Below are positions 16,668-25,347 of a stretch of 64,000 nucleotides of DNA, piece by piece. The notes beneath the pieces are model-generated. The model saw only the letters and a program-made list of their open reading frames with translations, was not told the origin of the DNA and made no database searches. Every line of letters begins with the position of its first letter. Within the stretch, counting starts at the first letter, position 1. Origin of the DNA: Streptomyces alfalfae. Lineage in GTDB: Bacteria; Actinomycetota; Actinomycetes; Streptomycetales; Streptomycetaceae. A program made the position numbers and the translations under genes. The stretch is taken from assembly GCF_004127445.1 (NCBI RefSeq), contig NZ_QEXM01000057.1, positions 186,001 to 250,000 on the forward strand. Reading direction: 5' to 3'.

Positions 16668-17543
16668 ATGGAACGCGACGCACAGTTCAGCGGGCCCGAC
16701 GCGAGCCCGGAGCGCATTCCGCCGCCCCCGGCGTATCCACCGTTCGTCCCTCCGCCGACAGGCATTCCGGGATGGTGGCAGCGACGGTCGGCCGGCGTGA
16801 AAACCACGATCCTGACGGTGGCCGGCGGTCTCATTCTGGCAAGCCTGACCAGCCCGCTGGCGCCCACTTTCACCGATATCGGCCAGCGGCTCAACCCTTT
16901 CCAGGACGCCGCGCACGAGCTGAAGGTCGTGGCACTCGGCCCTTACACCTACACGACCGCCGGCTGGATCCTCCCCGACAAGGAAGTGGCGGACGTCGAT
17001 CCACTTCCTGGCGCCTCCACAGACGGTCACGCTTCATTGTCCCAGTGGGCCGACTGGCAAAAGCGGGTCGGCGCCGTATCAGCCGGTCAGCAGGTACTCA
17101 AGCTCAATCTCCAGGGAGGCTCGCCCAAAGCTGTCACACTCCACGGGATGGACGTGACCGCCGACTGCCAGGACCCCGTCCCGGGTACCCACGTCTTTGA
17201 GCGCGGAGCCGGAGGGCTGCCCTCGCGCCACTTCCGGGTGATTCTGGACGCTCCCGGCGGCCCTACCGTCACGCCGTACGGCAAGACCGGCGAAGAACGA
17301 CCGGACCCCGAGCCGGCGGAGTTCCCCTTCTACGTCTCCGAGAGCGAACTCGAGCACTTCGTTCTCGACGTGCAGGCCCGCTCCCGTTCTTGCTCTTGGC
17401 GAGCCACACTGCGCTGGAGCGTCAACGGCCAGCAGGGAACCACGCAGATCGGCAACAGCGCCGCGTTTCGCCTCACGGCTGCCACCGCGGCGACCGGTCA
17501 GTATCCCCTGGGCGGCTCTCCGCCCCCTGCTCCGGCGGATTGA
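16668..17543 (+). CDS. Membrane-anchored protein of unknown function
   Basis: 291 residues. A Pro-rich cytosolic head (PPPPAYPPFVPPPTGIPGWW) is followed by one transmembrane segment (TTILTVAGGLILASLTSPL, about residues 45-65), then an extracellular domain of about 220 residues with beta-rich stretches such as AVTLHGMDVTADC and SWRATLRWSVNG. The C-terminus is Pro-rich. This Pro-rich head plus single membrane segment plus exterior beta domain is common in actinobacteria, but I do not recognise a family. Confidence 0.65.
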   Translation: MERDAQFSGPDASPERIPPPPAYPPFVPPPTGIPGWWQRRSAGVKTTILTVAGGLILASLTSPLAPTFTDIGQRLNPFQDAAHELKVVALGPYTYTTAGWILPDKEVADVDPLPGASTDGHASLSQWADWQKRVGAVSAGQQVLKLNLQGGSPKAVTLHGMDVTADCQDPVPGTHVFERGAGGLPSRHFRVILDAPGGPTVTPYGKTGEERPDPEPAEFPFYVSESELEHFVLDVQARSRSCSWRATLRWSVNGQQGTTQIGNSAAFRLTAATAATGQYPLGGSPPPAPAD

Positions 17544-17679
17544 ATGCGCGGCGTTCTTCAGGAGTTGTTCACCTGCGTCCGCAAGCCGTGACCGCTCCGG
17601 CGCTCAGCCGCGCAAGCCGCCGTTGAGCAGTCATTGGATGGTGATCTCCCGGGGGAGGGCGGCTCGTACACTGGCGAGA

Positions 17680-18522
17680 ATGGAGGACCACACGGCCACC
17701 GGAGTCGAGATCGGTGCGCGGCCGGCGCCCGCCCTGCGGGAGTACGTCGACTCGTATGTCGGCTTCGACCTCCGCGGGCTCCCGACGGGGGTGCACTGCG
17801 GCCCGCCGAGCCGCGCGCTCACCGCGGTGATAAGCCTGTCAGATCCTCTGGAGGTGGCGGCGGGCGTTGACGACGGGGCACCGGTCAGCCGATTCGGCAG
17901 TGTGGCCGGCGGTCTGATGCGCCGATCCGTCGCGATTCACCACGACGGACGCCAGCAAGGCGTTCAGGTGTCGCTGACACCGCTGGGGGCCCGGGCCGTC
18001 TACGGCATGCCCGCCGCCGAGCTCGCCCACCGGCTGGTCCCACTGGACGAGCTTCTCGGAGCCCTTGCCGTCGAGCTGGTCGGCCGGCTCCGATCGGCGA
18101 CGACGTGGGCGGCGCGGTTCACGGCGTTGGACGAACTGCTTCTGCGAGCCGTCGACCGTGGCGTCCGCGGCGGCCATGTGCGCCGGGTGCGCCCCGAGGT
18201 GACCGAGGCGTGGCGTCGCCTCGTCGCCGCCCGGGGGCGCGTCCCGATCGGTGCGGTCGCCGCCGAACTCGGCTGGAGCCGTCGGTATTTCACCGAGCGG
18301 TTTCAAGGGGAGGTGGGCCTGTCGCCGAAGACCGCCGCCCGGGTCCTGCGCTTCGAGCACGCGCACGAGCTGGCGGCGGCGCAGGACCCGCTCCCGTGGA
18401 TCGACGTGGCGACTATCACCGGCTACGCCGACCAGGCCCATCTCGTCCGGGACTGGCGCGAGTTCACGGGCCGGTCGCCGACGGCATGGCGGCGCGGCGA
18501 AGTCCTCCTCGGAGCCGGGTAG
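17680..18522 (+). CDS. AraC family transcriptional regulator
   Basis: 280 residues starting MEDHTATGVEIGARPAPALREYV. The N-terminal half is a sensor of the type found in Streptomyces AraC proteins (VHCGPPSRALTAVISLSDPLEV; VQVSLTPLGARAVYGMPAAELAH). The C-terminal double HTH begins VPIGAVAAELGWSRRYFTERFQGEVGLSPKTAARVLRFEHA, and the second helix pair is IATITGYADQAHLVRDWREFTGRSPTAWRRG. It lies 82 bases upstream of the cupin gene and is probably its regulator. Confidence 0.88.
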   Translation: MEDHTATGVEIGARPAPALREYVDSYVGFDLRGLPTGVHCGPPSRALTAVISLSDPLEVAAGVDDGAPVSRFGSVAGGLMRRSVAIHHDGRQQGVQVSLTPLGARAVYGMPAAELAHRLVPLDELLGALAVELVGRLRSATTWAARFTALDELLLRAVDRGVRGGHVRRVRPEVTEAWRRLVAARGRVPIGAVAAELGWSRRYFTERFQGEVGLSPKTAARVLRFEHAHELAAAQDPLPWIDVATITGYADQAHLVRDWREFTGRSPTAWRRGEVLLGAG

Positions 18523-18604
18523 CCGCCAACTGCCCGCCCTTCGCGTCGGCTTCTCTTCCCATTTCTTCAAGACCGCCCGACCGCCGGGGTGGACGATCGT
18601 CGGC

Positions 18605-19075
18605 ATGAGAATCAGTGACCACGAACGCGATGCCATGGACCTGCGGACCACCCCCGTACACCTCGGGCTGGGGTCGAGAGCCAATCCCGTCGAGGGTTTC
18701 ACCTGGGATCCGGAGGTGCTCCAGGCCTACAGCGCCGCGGTCGTGGCAGACGGCGCCGAGGGCCGGATGGTGATGATGTTCGACGGCGACGGACCCGGCG
18801 ATCACTGGGAGAACCACCCCGCGGGCGACGAACTCGTCGTCTGCCTCAGCGGGTCCGTGACGGTCACCCGCGACATCGACGGGGTACGCGACCGCGTTCT
18901 GCTCGGGCCGGGCGAGGCCACCATCAACCCGGCCGGGGTATGGCACGCCGTCGACATGGAGGGGCCGACGTCCCTCCTGTCCATCACCGCGACCCTCGGC
19001 ACCGAGCACCGCCCCCGGACCGGCCCCCGCCCGACCGAACGCGTCGGCACGCCCGGCCCGCAGGAAGCGCCGTGA
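18605..19075 (+). CDS. Cupin domain protein
   Basis: 156 residues. The cupin barrel motifs are HWENHPAGDELVVCLSGSVTVTRD and GPGEATINPAGVWHAVD, with metal-ligand histidines and a glutamate partly conserved. The ATG is 82 bases after the AraC stop. Its TGA overlaps the GTG of the hydrolase gene by four bases, so the two are coupled. The substrate is unknown. Confidence 0.8.
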   Translation: MRISDHERDAMDLRTTPVHLGLGSRANPVEGFTWDPEVLQAYSAAVVADGAEGRMVMMFDGDGPGDHWENHPAGDELVVCLSGSVTVTRDIDGVRDRVLLGPGEATINPAGVWHAVDMEGPTSLLSITATLGTEHRPRTGPRPTERVGTPGPQEAP

Positions 19076-19791
19076 CGACACGTATCGCGTGCCTCGGCGA
19101 CAGCCTCACCCGCGCGCAGTTCAGCGTCGACTACCTGGGTCTTCTCGGACAGCGCCACCCTGCCGGCGACGTGCGGCTCGCCCGTTTCTGCGCCAACGGC
19201 GACTTCGCCTACAACCTCTTGCAGCGCGTCGACGCAGTCGTCACGGACCCACCCGATGTGATCACCGTGTTGATCGGGACCAACGACGCCCGATCGAGCC
19301 TCGCCGGATACCCGGTCGAGCAGGCCATGAAGCGCAAACAGCTCCCCGACCGCCCGTCGACCGGCTGGTTCCAACAGTGCCTGGGAACCGTCGTCGCACG
19401 GCTGCGAGCGGAGACCGACGCGACGATCGGTCTGCTGTCGCTACCAGTACTCGGCCAACAACTCGACGGAGCAGCGGCACAGGCATCGCGGGCGTACAGC
19501 CGGATGATCGCCGAGGTCGCCGCCACCAACGGCGTGGCCTACCTTCCGCTCCACGAACGTCAGACCGAGGAACTGCGCCGAGCGGACCCGCCGCCGACCC
19601 CCTACCGGGAGGTGACGCCCGCAGCGGCCGTCGGCGTCCTCGTCCAGCACGCGGTGCTGCGCCGCAGCCTCGACACGATCTCGCGGCGGCGCGGTCTCCT
19701 GCTCACGACCGACCACATCCACCAGAACAGCCGCGGCGCCACCCTCATCGCTGAGGTCATCAACGCCGGTCTGCTGACCCAGAGGGCGTAG
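19072..19791 (+). CDS. SGNH/GDSL hydrolase
   Basis: 239 residues, GTG start overlapping the cupin stop. The block I nucleophile motif is CLGDSLTRAQ near residue 9. Block II is NGDFAYN, block III is IGTNDARSS, and the C-terminal Asp-His pair is in TTDHIHQNSRG. No signal peptide is present, so it acts in the cytosol. It is an esterase or acetyl-hydrolase of unknown substrate. With the cupin and AraC genes it forms a small catabolic-looking operon. Confidence 0.88.
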   Translation: MTTRIACLGDSLTRAQFSVDYLGLLGQRHPAGDVRLARFCANGDFAYNLLQRVDAVVTDPPDVITVLIGTNDARSSLAGYPVEQAMKRKQLPDRPSTGWFQQCLGTVVARLRAETDATIGLLSLPVLGQQLDGAAAQASRAYSRMIAEVAATNGVAYLPLHERQTEELRRADPPPTPYREVTPAAAVGVLVQHAVLRRSLDTISRRRGLLLTTDHIHQNSRGATLIAEVINAGLLTQRA

Positions 19792-19821
19792 GGCGAGAGT
19801 TCTGGCCACGGGCGCAGGTTG

Positions 19822-19850
19822 CGGCTCCGTCCCGCGTGGCGACGGAGCCG
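19822..19850. terminator. Hairpin between convergent hydrolase and amine oxidase genes
   Basis: Perfect 10-bp arms CGGCTCCGTC (19822-19831) and GACGGAGCCG (19841-19850) around a 9-base loop. Confidence 0.6.
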
Positions 19851-19947
19851 TCACCGCGGCCTGGGGCCCGCCGATCCGGCCGCGGTGACGAGGTGCACCA
19901 CGACGCCGGTGTGCTCGCGAGTGCCGGCCTCGCCCGCGTGCCGGGGG

Positions 19948-21312
19948 TCAGGAGAGCTCGGGGAGGATCTCCTCGGCGACGCGATGGCCGGATTCGGCGG
20001 CTCCGTCGATGTAGCCGGTCCAGCGCCTGGCGGTCTCGGTGCCCGCCCAGTGCAGGGGGCCGACCGGGCGGCGCAGGGCGGGGCCGAAGCGGGTGAGGGC
20101 GCCGGGTACGGCGAAGGCCCCATAGCAGCCGCGGCTGTATTCCTCCTCCGCCCAGTCGCGTTCGATGTAGGCGATGGGGTCGCGGGCCTCGGGGCCGAAG
20201 TAGCCGGCGAGGTCGTTGATGACCTGAGTGCGGCGCTCGTCGGGGTCCATGCGTGAGCCGGTGTCGGCGTGGCGTCCTTCGAGGAATCCGACGAGGACGC
20301 CGCACGAGCCGTCGTGAGGAGTGTTGTCGAGGACGGTGCCGAAGGGGCGGTGGGTGCTGTTGGCCTGCCCGCTGAGGCCGGCGTGACGCCAGAACGGTTC
20401 CTCGTAGGCGATGTTGACCTTTATGACCCGGCCCATCGGCATCCGCTGGACGAGTTGGTCGCGGTCGCCGGGCAGGCCGGGGGTGTAGCGGATGCGGGCG
20501 GTGAGCGGCGGCGGGACGGCGACGACGGCGCGCTGGGCGCGGACGGTCGGGCCGCTGCGGGTGGTGACGCGCACGCCGGAGGCCGCCGTGGGCCGCCAGT
20601 CGATGTCGGTGACCGGCGCGTCGAGGACGATCCGGTCGCCGAGTTCTTCGGCCAGTTCGAGCGCGATGCGTTGCGTTCCGCCGAGGACGCGGTCCTGCTG
20701 GGCTCCGCCGACGACGTTGATCAGCTGGTCGAGGCCGCCGGCGGCGCCGACGTAGTGGGCGGCCCAGAGCGCGGACATGTCCTCCGGTCCGTTGGAGAAG
20801 ACCGCTTCGGTGATCAGCCGGAAGAAGGCCCGGCCGCCCGGGGTGCGTGCTGTCCGGTGCAGCCAGGTGCCGAAGGTCTGGCGGTCCAGTTCCTCGGCCC
20901 GGGGCGCTCGCCAGGGCTCGGCGGCGGCGACCTGGCGGGCGATGCGGTCCAGCCGGTACTGGGTCTGTCCGATGTCGGCGAGGACGAGCGGGCTGAGCTG
21001 GGGGATCCGGCCCGTGTACTGGACGCGGGTGCTGCGGAACTCGCCGATGTGCTCACCGTCGGCGTAGGTGGGGTAGGTCCGCAGTCCCAGTTCCCTGATC
21101 AGATCCCTGGCGTGACGCTGGGTCGGGCCGACCCATTGCCCGCCGACCTCGATGGGCGCGCCGCCGGGCAGTTCGGCGTTCAGGAGCCGGCCTCCGACGC
21201 GGTCCCGTGCTTCCAGGACCAGGACGTCCGCTCCACTGCGCGCGAGATCCCGGGCGGCTACGAGGCCCGCCACACCGGCTCCGACGACCGCGACGTCCAC
21301 TGCCTTCTCCAT
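19948..21312 (-). CDS. Flavin monoamine oxidase family protein
   Basis: An FAD-dependent amine oxidase of 454 residues. The Rossmann motif is VAVVGAGVAGLVAARDLARSGADVLVLEARDRVGGR, followed by the GGQWVGPTQ motif of monoamine oxidases. The C-terminal FAD block is GPLHWAGTETARRWTGYIDGAAESGHRVAEE. The ATG at 21312 has GGTGG just upstream; an ATG at 21324 adds four residues. It is divergent from a TetR gene with palindromes between them, so it is probably repressed by that regulator. Members oxidise aromatic or aliphatic amines. Confidence 0.9.
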   Translation of the reverse strand: MEKAVDVAVVGAGVAGLVAARDLARSGADVLVLEARDRVGGRLLNAELPGGAPIEVGGQWVGPTQRHARDLIRELGLRTYPTYADGEHIGEFRSTRVQYTGRIPQLSPLVLADIGQTQYRLDRIARQVAAAEPWRAPRAEELDRQTFGTWLHRTARTPGGRAFFRLITEAVFSNGPEDMSALWAAHYVGAAGGLDQLINVVGGAQQDRVLGGTQRIALELAEELGDRIVLDAPVTDIDWRPTAASGVRVTTRSGPTVRAQRAVVAVPPPLTARIRYTPGLPGDRDQLVQRMPMGRVIKVNIAYEEPFWRHAGLSGQANSTHRPFGTVLDNTPHDGSCGVLVGFLEGRHADTGSRMDPDERRTQVINDLAGYFGPEARDPIAYIERDWAEEEYSRGCYGAFAVPGALTRFGPALRRPVGPLHWAGTETARRWTGYIDGAAESGHRVAEEILPELS

Positions 21313-21326
21313 CGCCGCCACCATTC

Positions 21327-21359
21327 ATTCAGAGTGAATCTGACATACGCAGCGTATGT
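21327..21359. promoter_or_regulatory. Two palindromes between the amine oxidase and TetR genes
   Basis: ATTCA-GAG-TGAAT (21327-21339) and ACATACGC-A-GCGTATGT (21343-21359), both perfect. They sit in the only space between the divergent starts, so the TetR protein probably binds one or both. Confidence 0.6.
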
Positions 21360-21373
21360 GATATCCATGGTGT

Positions 21374-21985
21374 ATGGAAACGCTGCGCGAGAGATACGCG
21401 GAGAACACGCGCCGCACCTTGCTCGACACAGGGCTCTGCCTCTTCACCGAACGGGACTACGCGGACGTCTCCGCGGAAGAACTGGTGCGCACCGCCGGGC
21501 TGACGCGGGGCGCGCTGTACCACCACTTCAACGGCAAACCCGGACTCTTCGAGGCCGTCTTCGAGGAGCTGGAGCGCCAGGCCACCCGGGACATCCGGGC
21601 GGCGATCGCCCCCGTGGCCGATCTCCGCGAGCGTGCCTACCGGGCGGTCGACGCGTTCCTCGACATCTGTGCCGGACACGTCTACCGGCACATCGTGCTC
21701 CAGCAGGGGCCGATCGCGCTGGGCTGGCAGCGGTGGCGCGAACTGGACCAGCTCCACCTCGGCGGCATAGTCCTCGACATCGTGGACGCCGCACTCGACG
21801 CCGGCCGTATGCGGCCCCACCCCGCCGCTCTGGTCGCCCGCGCCTTCTACGGCGCGCTCACGGAGCTCTCCATCACGATCACGGAGGCCGACGAGCCTGA
21901 GAAGGCCCGCGCCCAGGCGGCGGAACTCGTCCGCGACCTCATCGCCGGAGTGGTGAGCGACGGCGGCCCGCCCTCGGTGAGGTAA
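21374..21985 (+). CDS. TetR/AcrR family transcriptional regulator
   Basis: 203 residues. The HTH is RRTLLDTGLCLFTERDYADVSAEELVRTAGLTRGALYHHFNGKPGLFEAVFEEL, followed by a C-terminal ligand domain with a TetR_C-like core (GRMRPHPAALVARAFYGALTELSITITEADEPEKA). It is divergent from the flavin amine oxidase; two perfect palindromes in between are its likely operators. Confidence 0.88.
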   Translation: METLRERYAENTRRTLLDTGLCLFTERDYADVSAEELVRTAGLTRGALYHHFNGKPGLFEAVFEELERQATRDIRAAIAPVADLRERAYRAVDAFLDICAGHVYRHIVLQQGPIALGWQRWRELDQLHLGGIVLDIVDAALDAGRMRPHPAALVARAFYGALTELSITITEADEPEKARAQAAELVRDLIAGVVSDGGPPSVR

Positions 21986-22099
21986 TTACTGAGGCCGTAC
22001 GAGAGCCTGCGTCTCCCCTGGGGGCACGCCCCGTCTGTGGCCGGGACGGGGCTCCCTCGGTCAGAAGTCCCGCTCGCCGGGGGCTGCCCCACAGGACCA

Positions 22100-22330
22100 T
22101 GTTCTCGTACACCACCCGTGCGTAGAGGAACTGGCGACGCCGCTCTGGTGGCAGGGGTGCCCCGAGGTCGGCATCGCCGAGGAACACGGTCTCTGCGGAG
22201 TCCGGGGACGTTCATGGCCCTGGACAGCAGTTCCACGCGGCGCTGACCAGCCGCGATCAAGGCCTCCTGCCTGCGGGTCTCCCGCCGTTCGTCTCCCTCC
22301 CTGCGCCGCCGGAGCGGCGACCACGGGCAC
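22100..22330 (-). pseudogene. DUF6082-like remnant, frameshifted
   Basis: One frame reads GQRRVELLSRAMNVPGLRRDRV. Near 22195 the pattern switches frame to ETVFLGDADLGAPLPPERRRQFLYARVVYENMVLWGSP. Together these resemble the DUF6082 pattern (residues, then RRRQYLYANLxYxN). No start or ribosome-binding site fits a full-length protein. The rest of 21986-22581 shows no other gene. Confidence 0.4.
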
Positions 22331-22581
22331 TCCCGGAGCGGGGCGTCGCGGTGGGCGGTTGCTCGACGGCCAGGAGGCGGTTCCGCTTCGGACCGGCGGG
22401 CCGACACCGTCCTGCTCACCTGCGTGCCGCCCGGACCGGCGGTAGGCGGGCGACCCGTACGTTCGAGCGATGTGATCACTCGATGGTGATTTCCTCCGCT
22501 TCTATGCCCAGGTTGTCGCGATGCTGGGAAGAACGGCGTACGACCGGCGCCGTCCGCGGGTTCTGGCGTGGGGGTGGCGTG

Positions 22582-22860
22582 ATGCGAGGGGCAGCAGGAG
22601 AACGTGGGGGCCTGGACGAACAGGCGGTCCTGGTGGTGACCGGGCTGGCCGATCTGGCGTTCGGCTTGGTGGGTTCGGCCGTGGGGACGATGCGGGGCCT
22701 GCTGCGCCGCGCGGATGCCGCGGAGCTGGCGACGGAGGCCCAGGACGACCTGATGGCGCGCGGGCGACTGGTCCTTGACCGGTACGCGGCCGCGCCTCCC
22801 GCCCATCTGGAGGTCCTCGCCCGGCACGCCCTCGCTCGGCGGGCCGCCGATGATGCCTGA
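22582..22860 (+). CDS. 92-aa protein of the isoprenoid locus, unknown function
   Basis: The ATG at 22582 begins RGAAGERGGLDEQAVLVVTGLADLAFGLVGSAVGTMRGLLRRADAAELATEAQDDLMARGRLVLDRY. It is helical, with one amphipathic to hydrophobic segment. It ends 11 bases inside the polyprenyl synthase gene (overlapping starts), so the two are coupled. I do not recognise a domain. The context suggests a partner subunit or membrane tether for the synthase. Confidence 0.6.
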   Translation: MRGAAGERGGLDEQAVLVVTGLADLAFGLVGSAVGTMRGLLRRADAAELATEAQDDLMARGRLVLDRYAAAPPAHLEVLARHALARRAADDA

Positions 22861-23905
22861 CCGGTGGGAGCAGGACGCGTTCAAGACCCGCGTCGACGAG
22901 GTGCTGCGTCTGTTCATCGCCCAGGAGGCCGAGCAGTTCACGGCGATCGACCCGGCCCTGGGGCCGGTGGCCGAGCAACTGGAGGCCGCGGTCGCGGACG
23001 GCAAACGGCTGCGGGCGGCCTTCTGCTACTGGGGCTGGCGCGCGGTGGGACAGCCGGACAGCGACGCGCTGGTGCGGGCCGCGGCCTCCATGGAGCTGGT
23101 GCACGCCGCCGCGGTCGTGCACGACGACCTCATCGACGACAGCGCGTTGCGGCACGGCCGGCCCACCACGCACATCGCGTTGCGCGGCGCCGTACGCCAT
23201 CGACCGCGAGCCGCCACGGCCGCCAGGTCACTGGCGATACTGGTGGGCGATCTGCTGACGGGACTGGCCGGGCAGCTGTTCACCACCAGCGGTCTGCCCG
23301 CCGCGTATCTGTCTCGCGCCCGCCCGCTGTGGTCGGTGCTGGCCCGTGAGCTCATCGCCGGCGAGTGCCTGGAGATCCTCCGTACCGGAGCCGAGCCGGA
23401 CACCACCGCGTCACTGAAGGTGATCCGGTACAAGACCGCCAAGTACACCGTCGAGCAGCCCCTGCTGATCGGCGGCGCCCTCGCCGGGGCCGGCAGGCGG
23501 TTGAGTGAGGGCTACTCCGCCTACGGGCTGCCCCTGGGCGAGGCATTCCAGCTGCGGGACGACCTGCTCGGCCTGTTCGGAGACCCGGAACGCACCGGGA
23601 AGGACAACGCCGATGACGTACGCGGCCACCGGCCCACGGCCTTGTTGGCGGAGACATGGCGTCTGGCCGGTGACGGCGACCGGGAGCGGCTGCGTGCCCT
23701 GCTGGGCCGGGGGGACCTGGACGAGGACGGCCTGCGCGCGGTACGCGAGGTGATGCGTCGGCTGAAGGCACCCCACCGCGTCGAAAGCATGATCACCGAG
23801 CGGGTCGAGGAAGCCCTCGACGCCCTTCACGAGCTGAACGTACCCGCCCACGCCGCCGCTGCCCTGGCCGCTCTGGCGCACTCGGCGGCGGTCCGCCTGT
23901 CCTGA
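22850..23905 (+). CDS. Polyprenyl diphosphate synthase
   Basis: 351 residues (ATG at 22850 or 22853). The first Asp-rich motif DDLID lies at residues 92-96, preceded by MELVHAAAVVH. The second region reads FQLRDDLLGLFGDPERTGKDNADDVRGHRPTALL, typical of actinobacterial GGPP/polyprenyl synthases (IdsA-like). The Lys/Arg residues for pyrophosphate binding (GKRLRAAFCYWGWRAVG) are present. It condenses IPP with allylic diphosphates; chain length cannot be read. It sits between a small protein and a DUF2236 oxygenase in one operon. Confidence 0.9.
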   Translation: MMPDRWEQDAFKTRVDEVLRLFIAQEAEQFTAIDPALGPVAEQLEAAVADGKRLRAAFCYWGWRAVGQPDSDALVRAAASMELVHAAAVVHDDLIDDSALRHGRPTTHIALRGAVRHRPRAATAARSLAILVGDLLTGLAGQLFTTSGLPAAYLSRARPLWSVLARELIAGECLEILRTGAEPDTTASLKVIRYKTAKYTVEQPLLIGGALAGAGRRLSEGYSAYGLPLGEAFQLRDDLLGLFGDPERTGKDNADDVRGHRPTALLAETWRLAGDGDRERLRALLGRGDLDEDGLRAVREVMRRLKAPHRVESMITERVEEALDALHELNVPAHAAAALAALAHSAAVRLS

Positions 23906-23996
23906 CCCTCGCGCACGAACGGCGCGATCCCGCGCCGCCGGCCAGACCCTCCCGCCCGTCGTACGCCACCACGCGTGGATGACAAGGAGCTTTGCC

Positions 23997-25160
23997 ATGA
24001 CCTACACCGAGGCCTCGATGGACACCCTGCGGCGGACCGGCGACGAACTCGCCGACGCCACCGTCGCCACGCTCTTCGAACGCGGAGAGGTGGGCAAGTT
24101 CAACACCCTGATGCGCTACGTCTCCACCGCGGGCGCCCCGCTGCCGGACGGGCTGCCCGACGTGGCGAAGGAGTATCTTCAGGCCACCAGCGTCCCGCCG
24201 GCCTGGGTGGACTGGGGGGAGATGGAGAAGGCGCGCCTCTTCTTCATCGACAACAACGTGCACATCTCCACCGCGTTGTCCTTCGCCTCCATGCCCGCCT
24301 GCTACGTCGTCCCGCACGTGGCCAAGCTCTTGTCGGCCACCCATGGGCTGAAGTACCCCTCGAAACGGATGGCCGAGACCGGCCAGTTCACCGTCTACCT
24401 GATGCAGCCCGACGCCTTCGAGGCCGGCGGCCGCTTCGTCCCCGCCGCGCAGAAGGTCCGGCTCCTGCACGCCTCCATCCGCCACCACCTCGAACGCGAG
24501 AACCAGTGGGACACCGAAGAACTCGGCACGCCGATCTGTCAGGAGGACATGATCGGCGGGCAGATGTTCTTCTCCATGCTGGTACTGGACAGCCTGCACC
24601 GCCTCGGCATCCACATGTCGACGGAAGGCGCGGAGGCCTACTACTACGCCTGGCGCGTCGTCGGCGCCATGCTCGGCGTCGACCAGGAAGCCGTTCCCAA
24701 GACGCTCGACGAGGCCCGCGAGTTCCTCGACCTGTACATGATCCGGCACATGGGGCCTTCCGACGAAGGAACGCACCTGACCCGGCAGCTCATCGACCTC
24801 TACGAGGAAGTCGTGCCCGGCACCTTCTTCGACCCGATCATCTCCGCACTCATCCGTCACCTGGTCGGCGACACCTGCGCCGACTGGCTCCAGGTGCCCA
24901 GCACCCCGTGGGACACCGTCGTCAAGGCCGTCCCGCACCTCCTCGGCGTCCTGGAGACCATCGAGGACCGCTCGCCCTTCGGCACCTGGGCCCTGGACCG
25001 CCTGGGACACCTCACCACCATCTTCGAACTTTCCTCTCTCACGCGAGGACGCGTGATGCACTACGCCATCCCCGAACACCTCAAGAAGGACTACGGCGTC
25101 TCCAACGCGGTGCCCCCCACCCGTCGTTGGACGCCGCCTGCCGCCACCGTCTCCCCCTGA
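23997..25160 (+). CDS. DUF2236 (MpaB/Lcp-like) oxygenase family protein
   Basis: 387 residues after AAGGAGCTTTGCC. It has the DUF2236 helical core: PPAWVDWGEMEKARLFFIDNNVHISTALSFASMPACYVVPHVAKLL, KRMAETGQFTVYLMQPDAFEAGG, VRLLHASIRHHL and EDMIGGQMFFSMLVLDSLHRLGI. This matches latex-clearing protein/MpaB relatives, which use heme to cleave or oxidise isoprenoids. No signal peptide is seen. It lies 91 bases after the prenyl synthase stop in the same direction, so it probably acts on that enzyme's product. The catalytic residues were not assigned. Confidence 0.8.
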   Translation: MTYTEASMDTLRRTGDELADATVATLFERGEVGKFNTLMRYVSTAGAPLPDGLPDVAKEYLQATSVPPAWVDWGEMEKARLFFIDNNVHISTALSFASMPACYVVPHVAKLLSATHGLKYPSKRMAETGQFTVYLMQPDAFEAGGRFVPAAQKVRLLHASIRHHLERENQWDTEELGTPICQEDMIGGQMFFSMLVLDSLHRLGIHMSTEGAEAYYYAWRVVGAMLGVDQEAVPKTLDEAREFLDLYMIRHMGPSDEGTHLTRQLIDLYEEVVPGTFFDPIISALIRHLVGDTCADWLQVPSTPWDTVVKAVPHLLGVLETIEDRSPFGTWALDRLGHLTTIFELSSLTRGRVMHYAIPEHLKKDYGVSNAVPPTRRWTPPAATVSP

Positions 25161-25347
25161 CCCGCGAGCGCACATCGCCGGCCTGCGGCAGATCCGCGAG
25201 GCGCGCGCCTCGTCAGCCCGGCATCAGCGCCCGCGGGCAGCATGTGGCGGCATCACGCCGGCCCGCCCCCGTGTCTGCTCGGCCGAACCTCACGGCCCGG
25301 CGGGCGCGGCAGCGGGCGGGCCCGGACCCGCCGTGAGGGAGAGTGCG

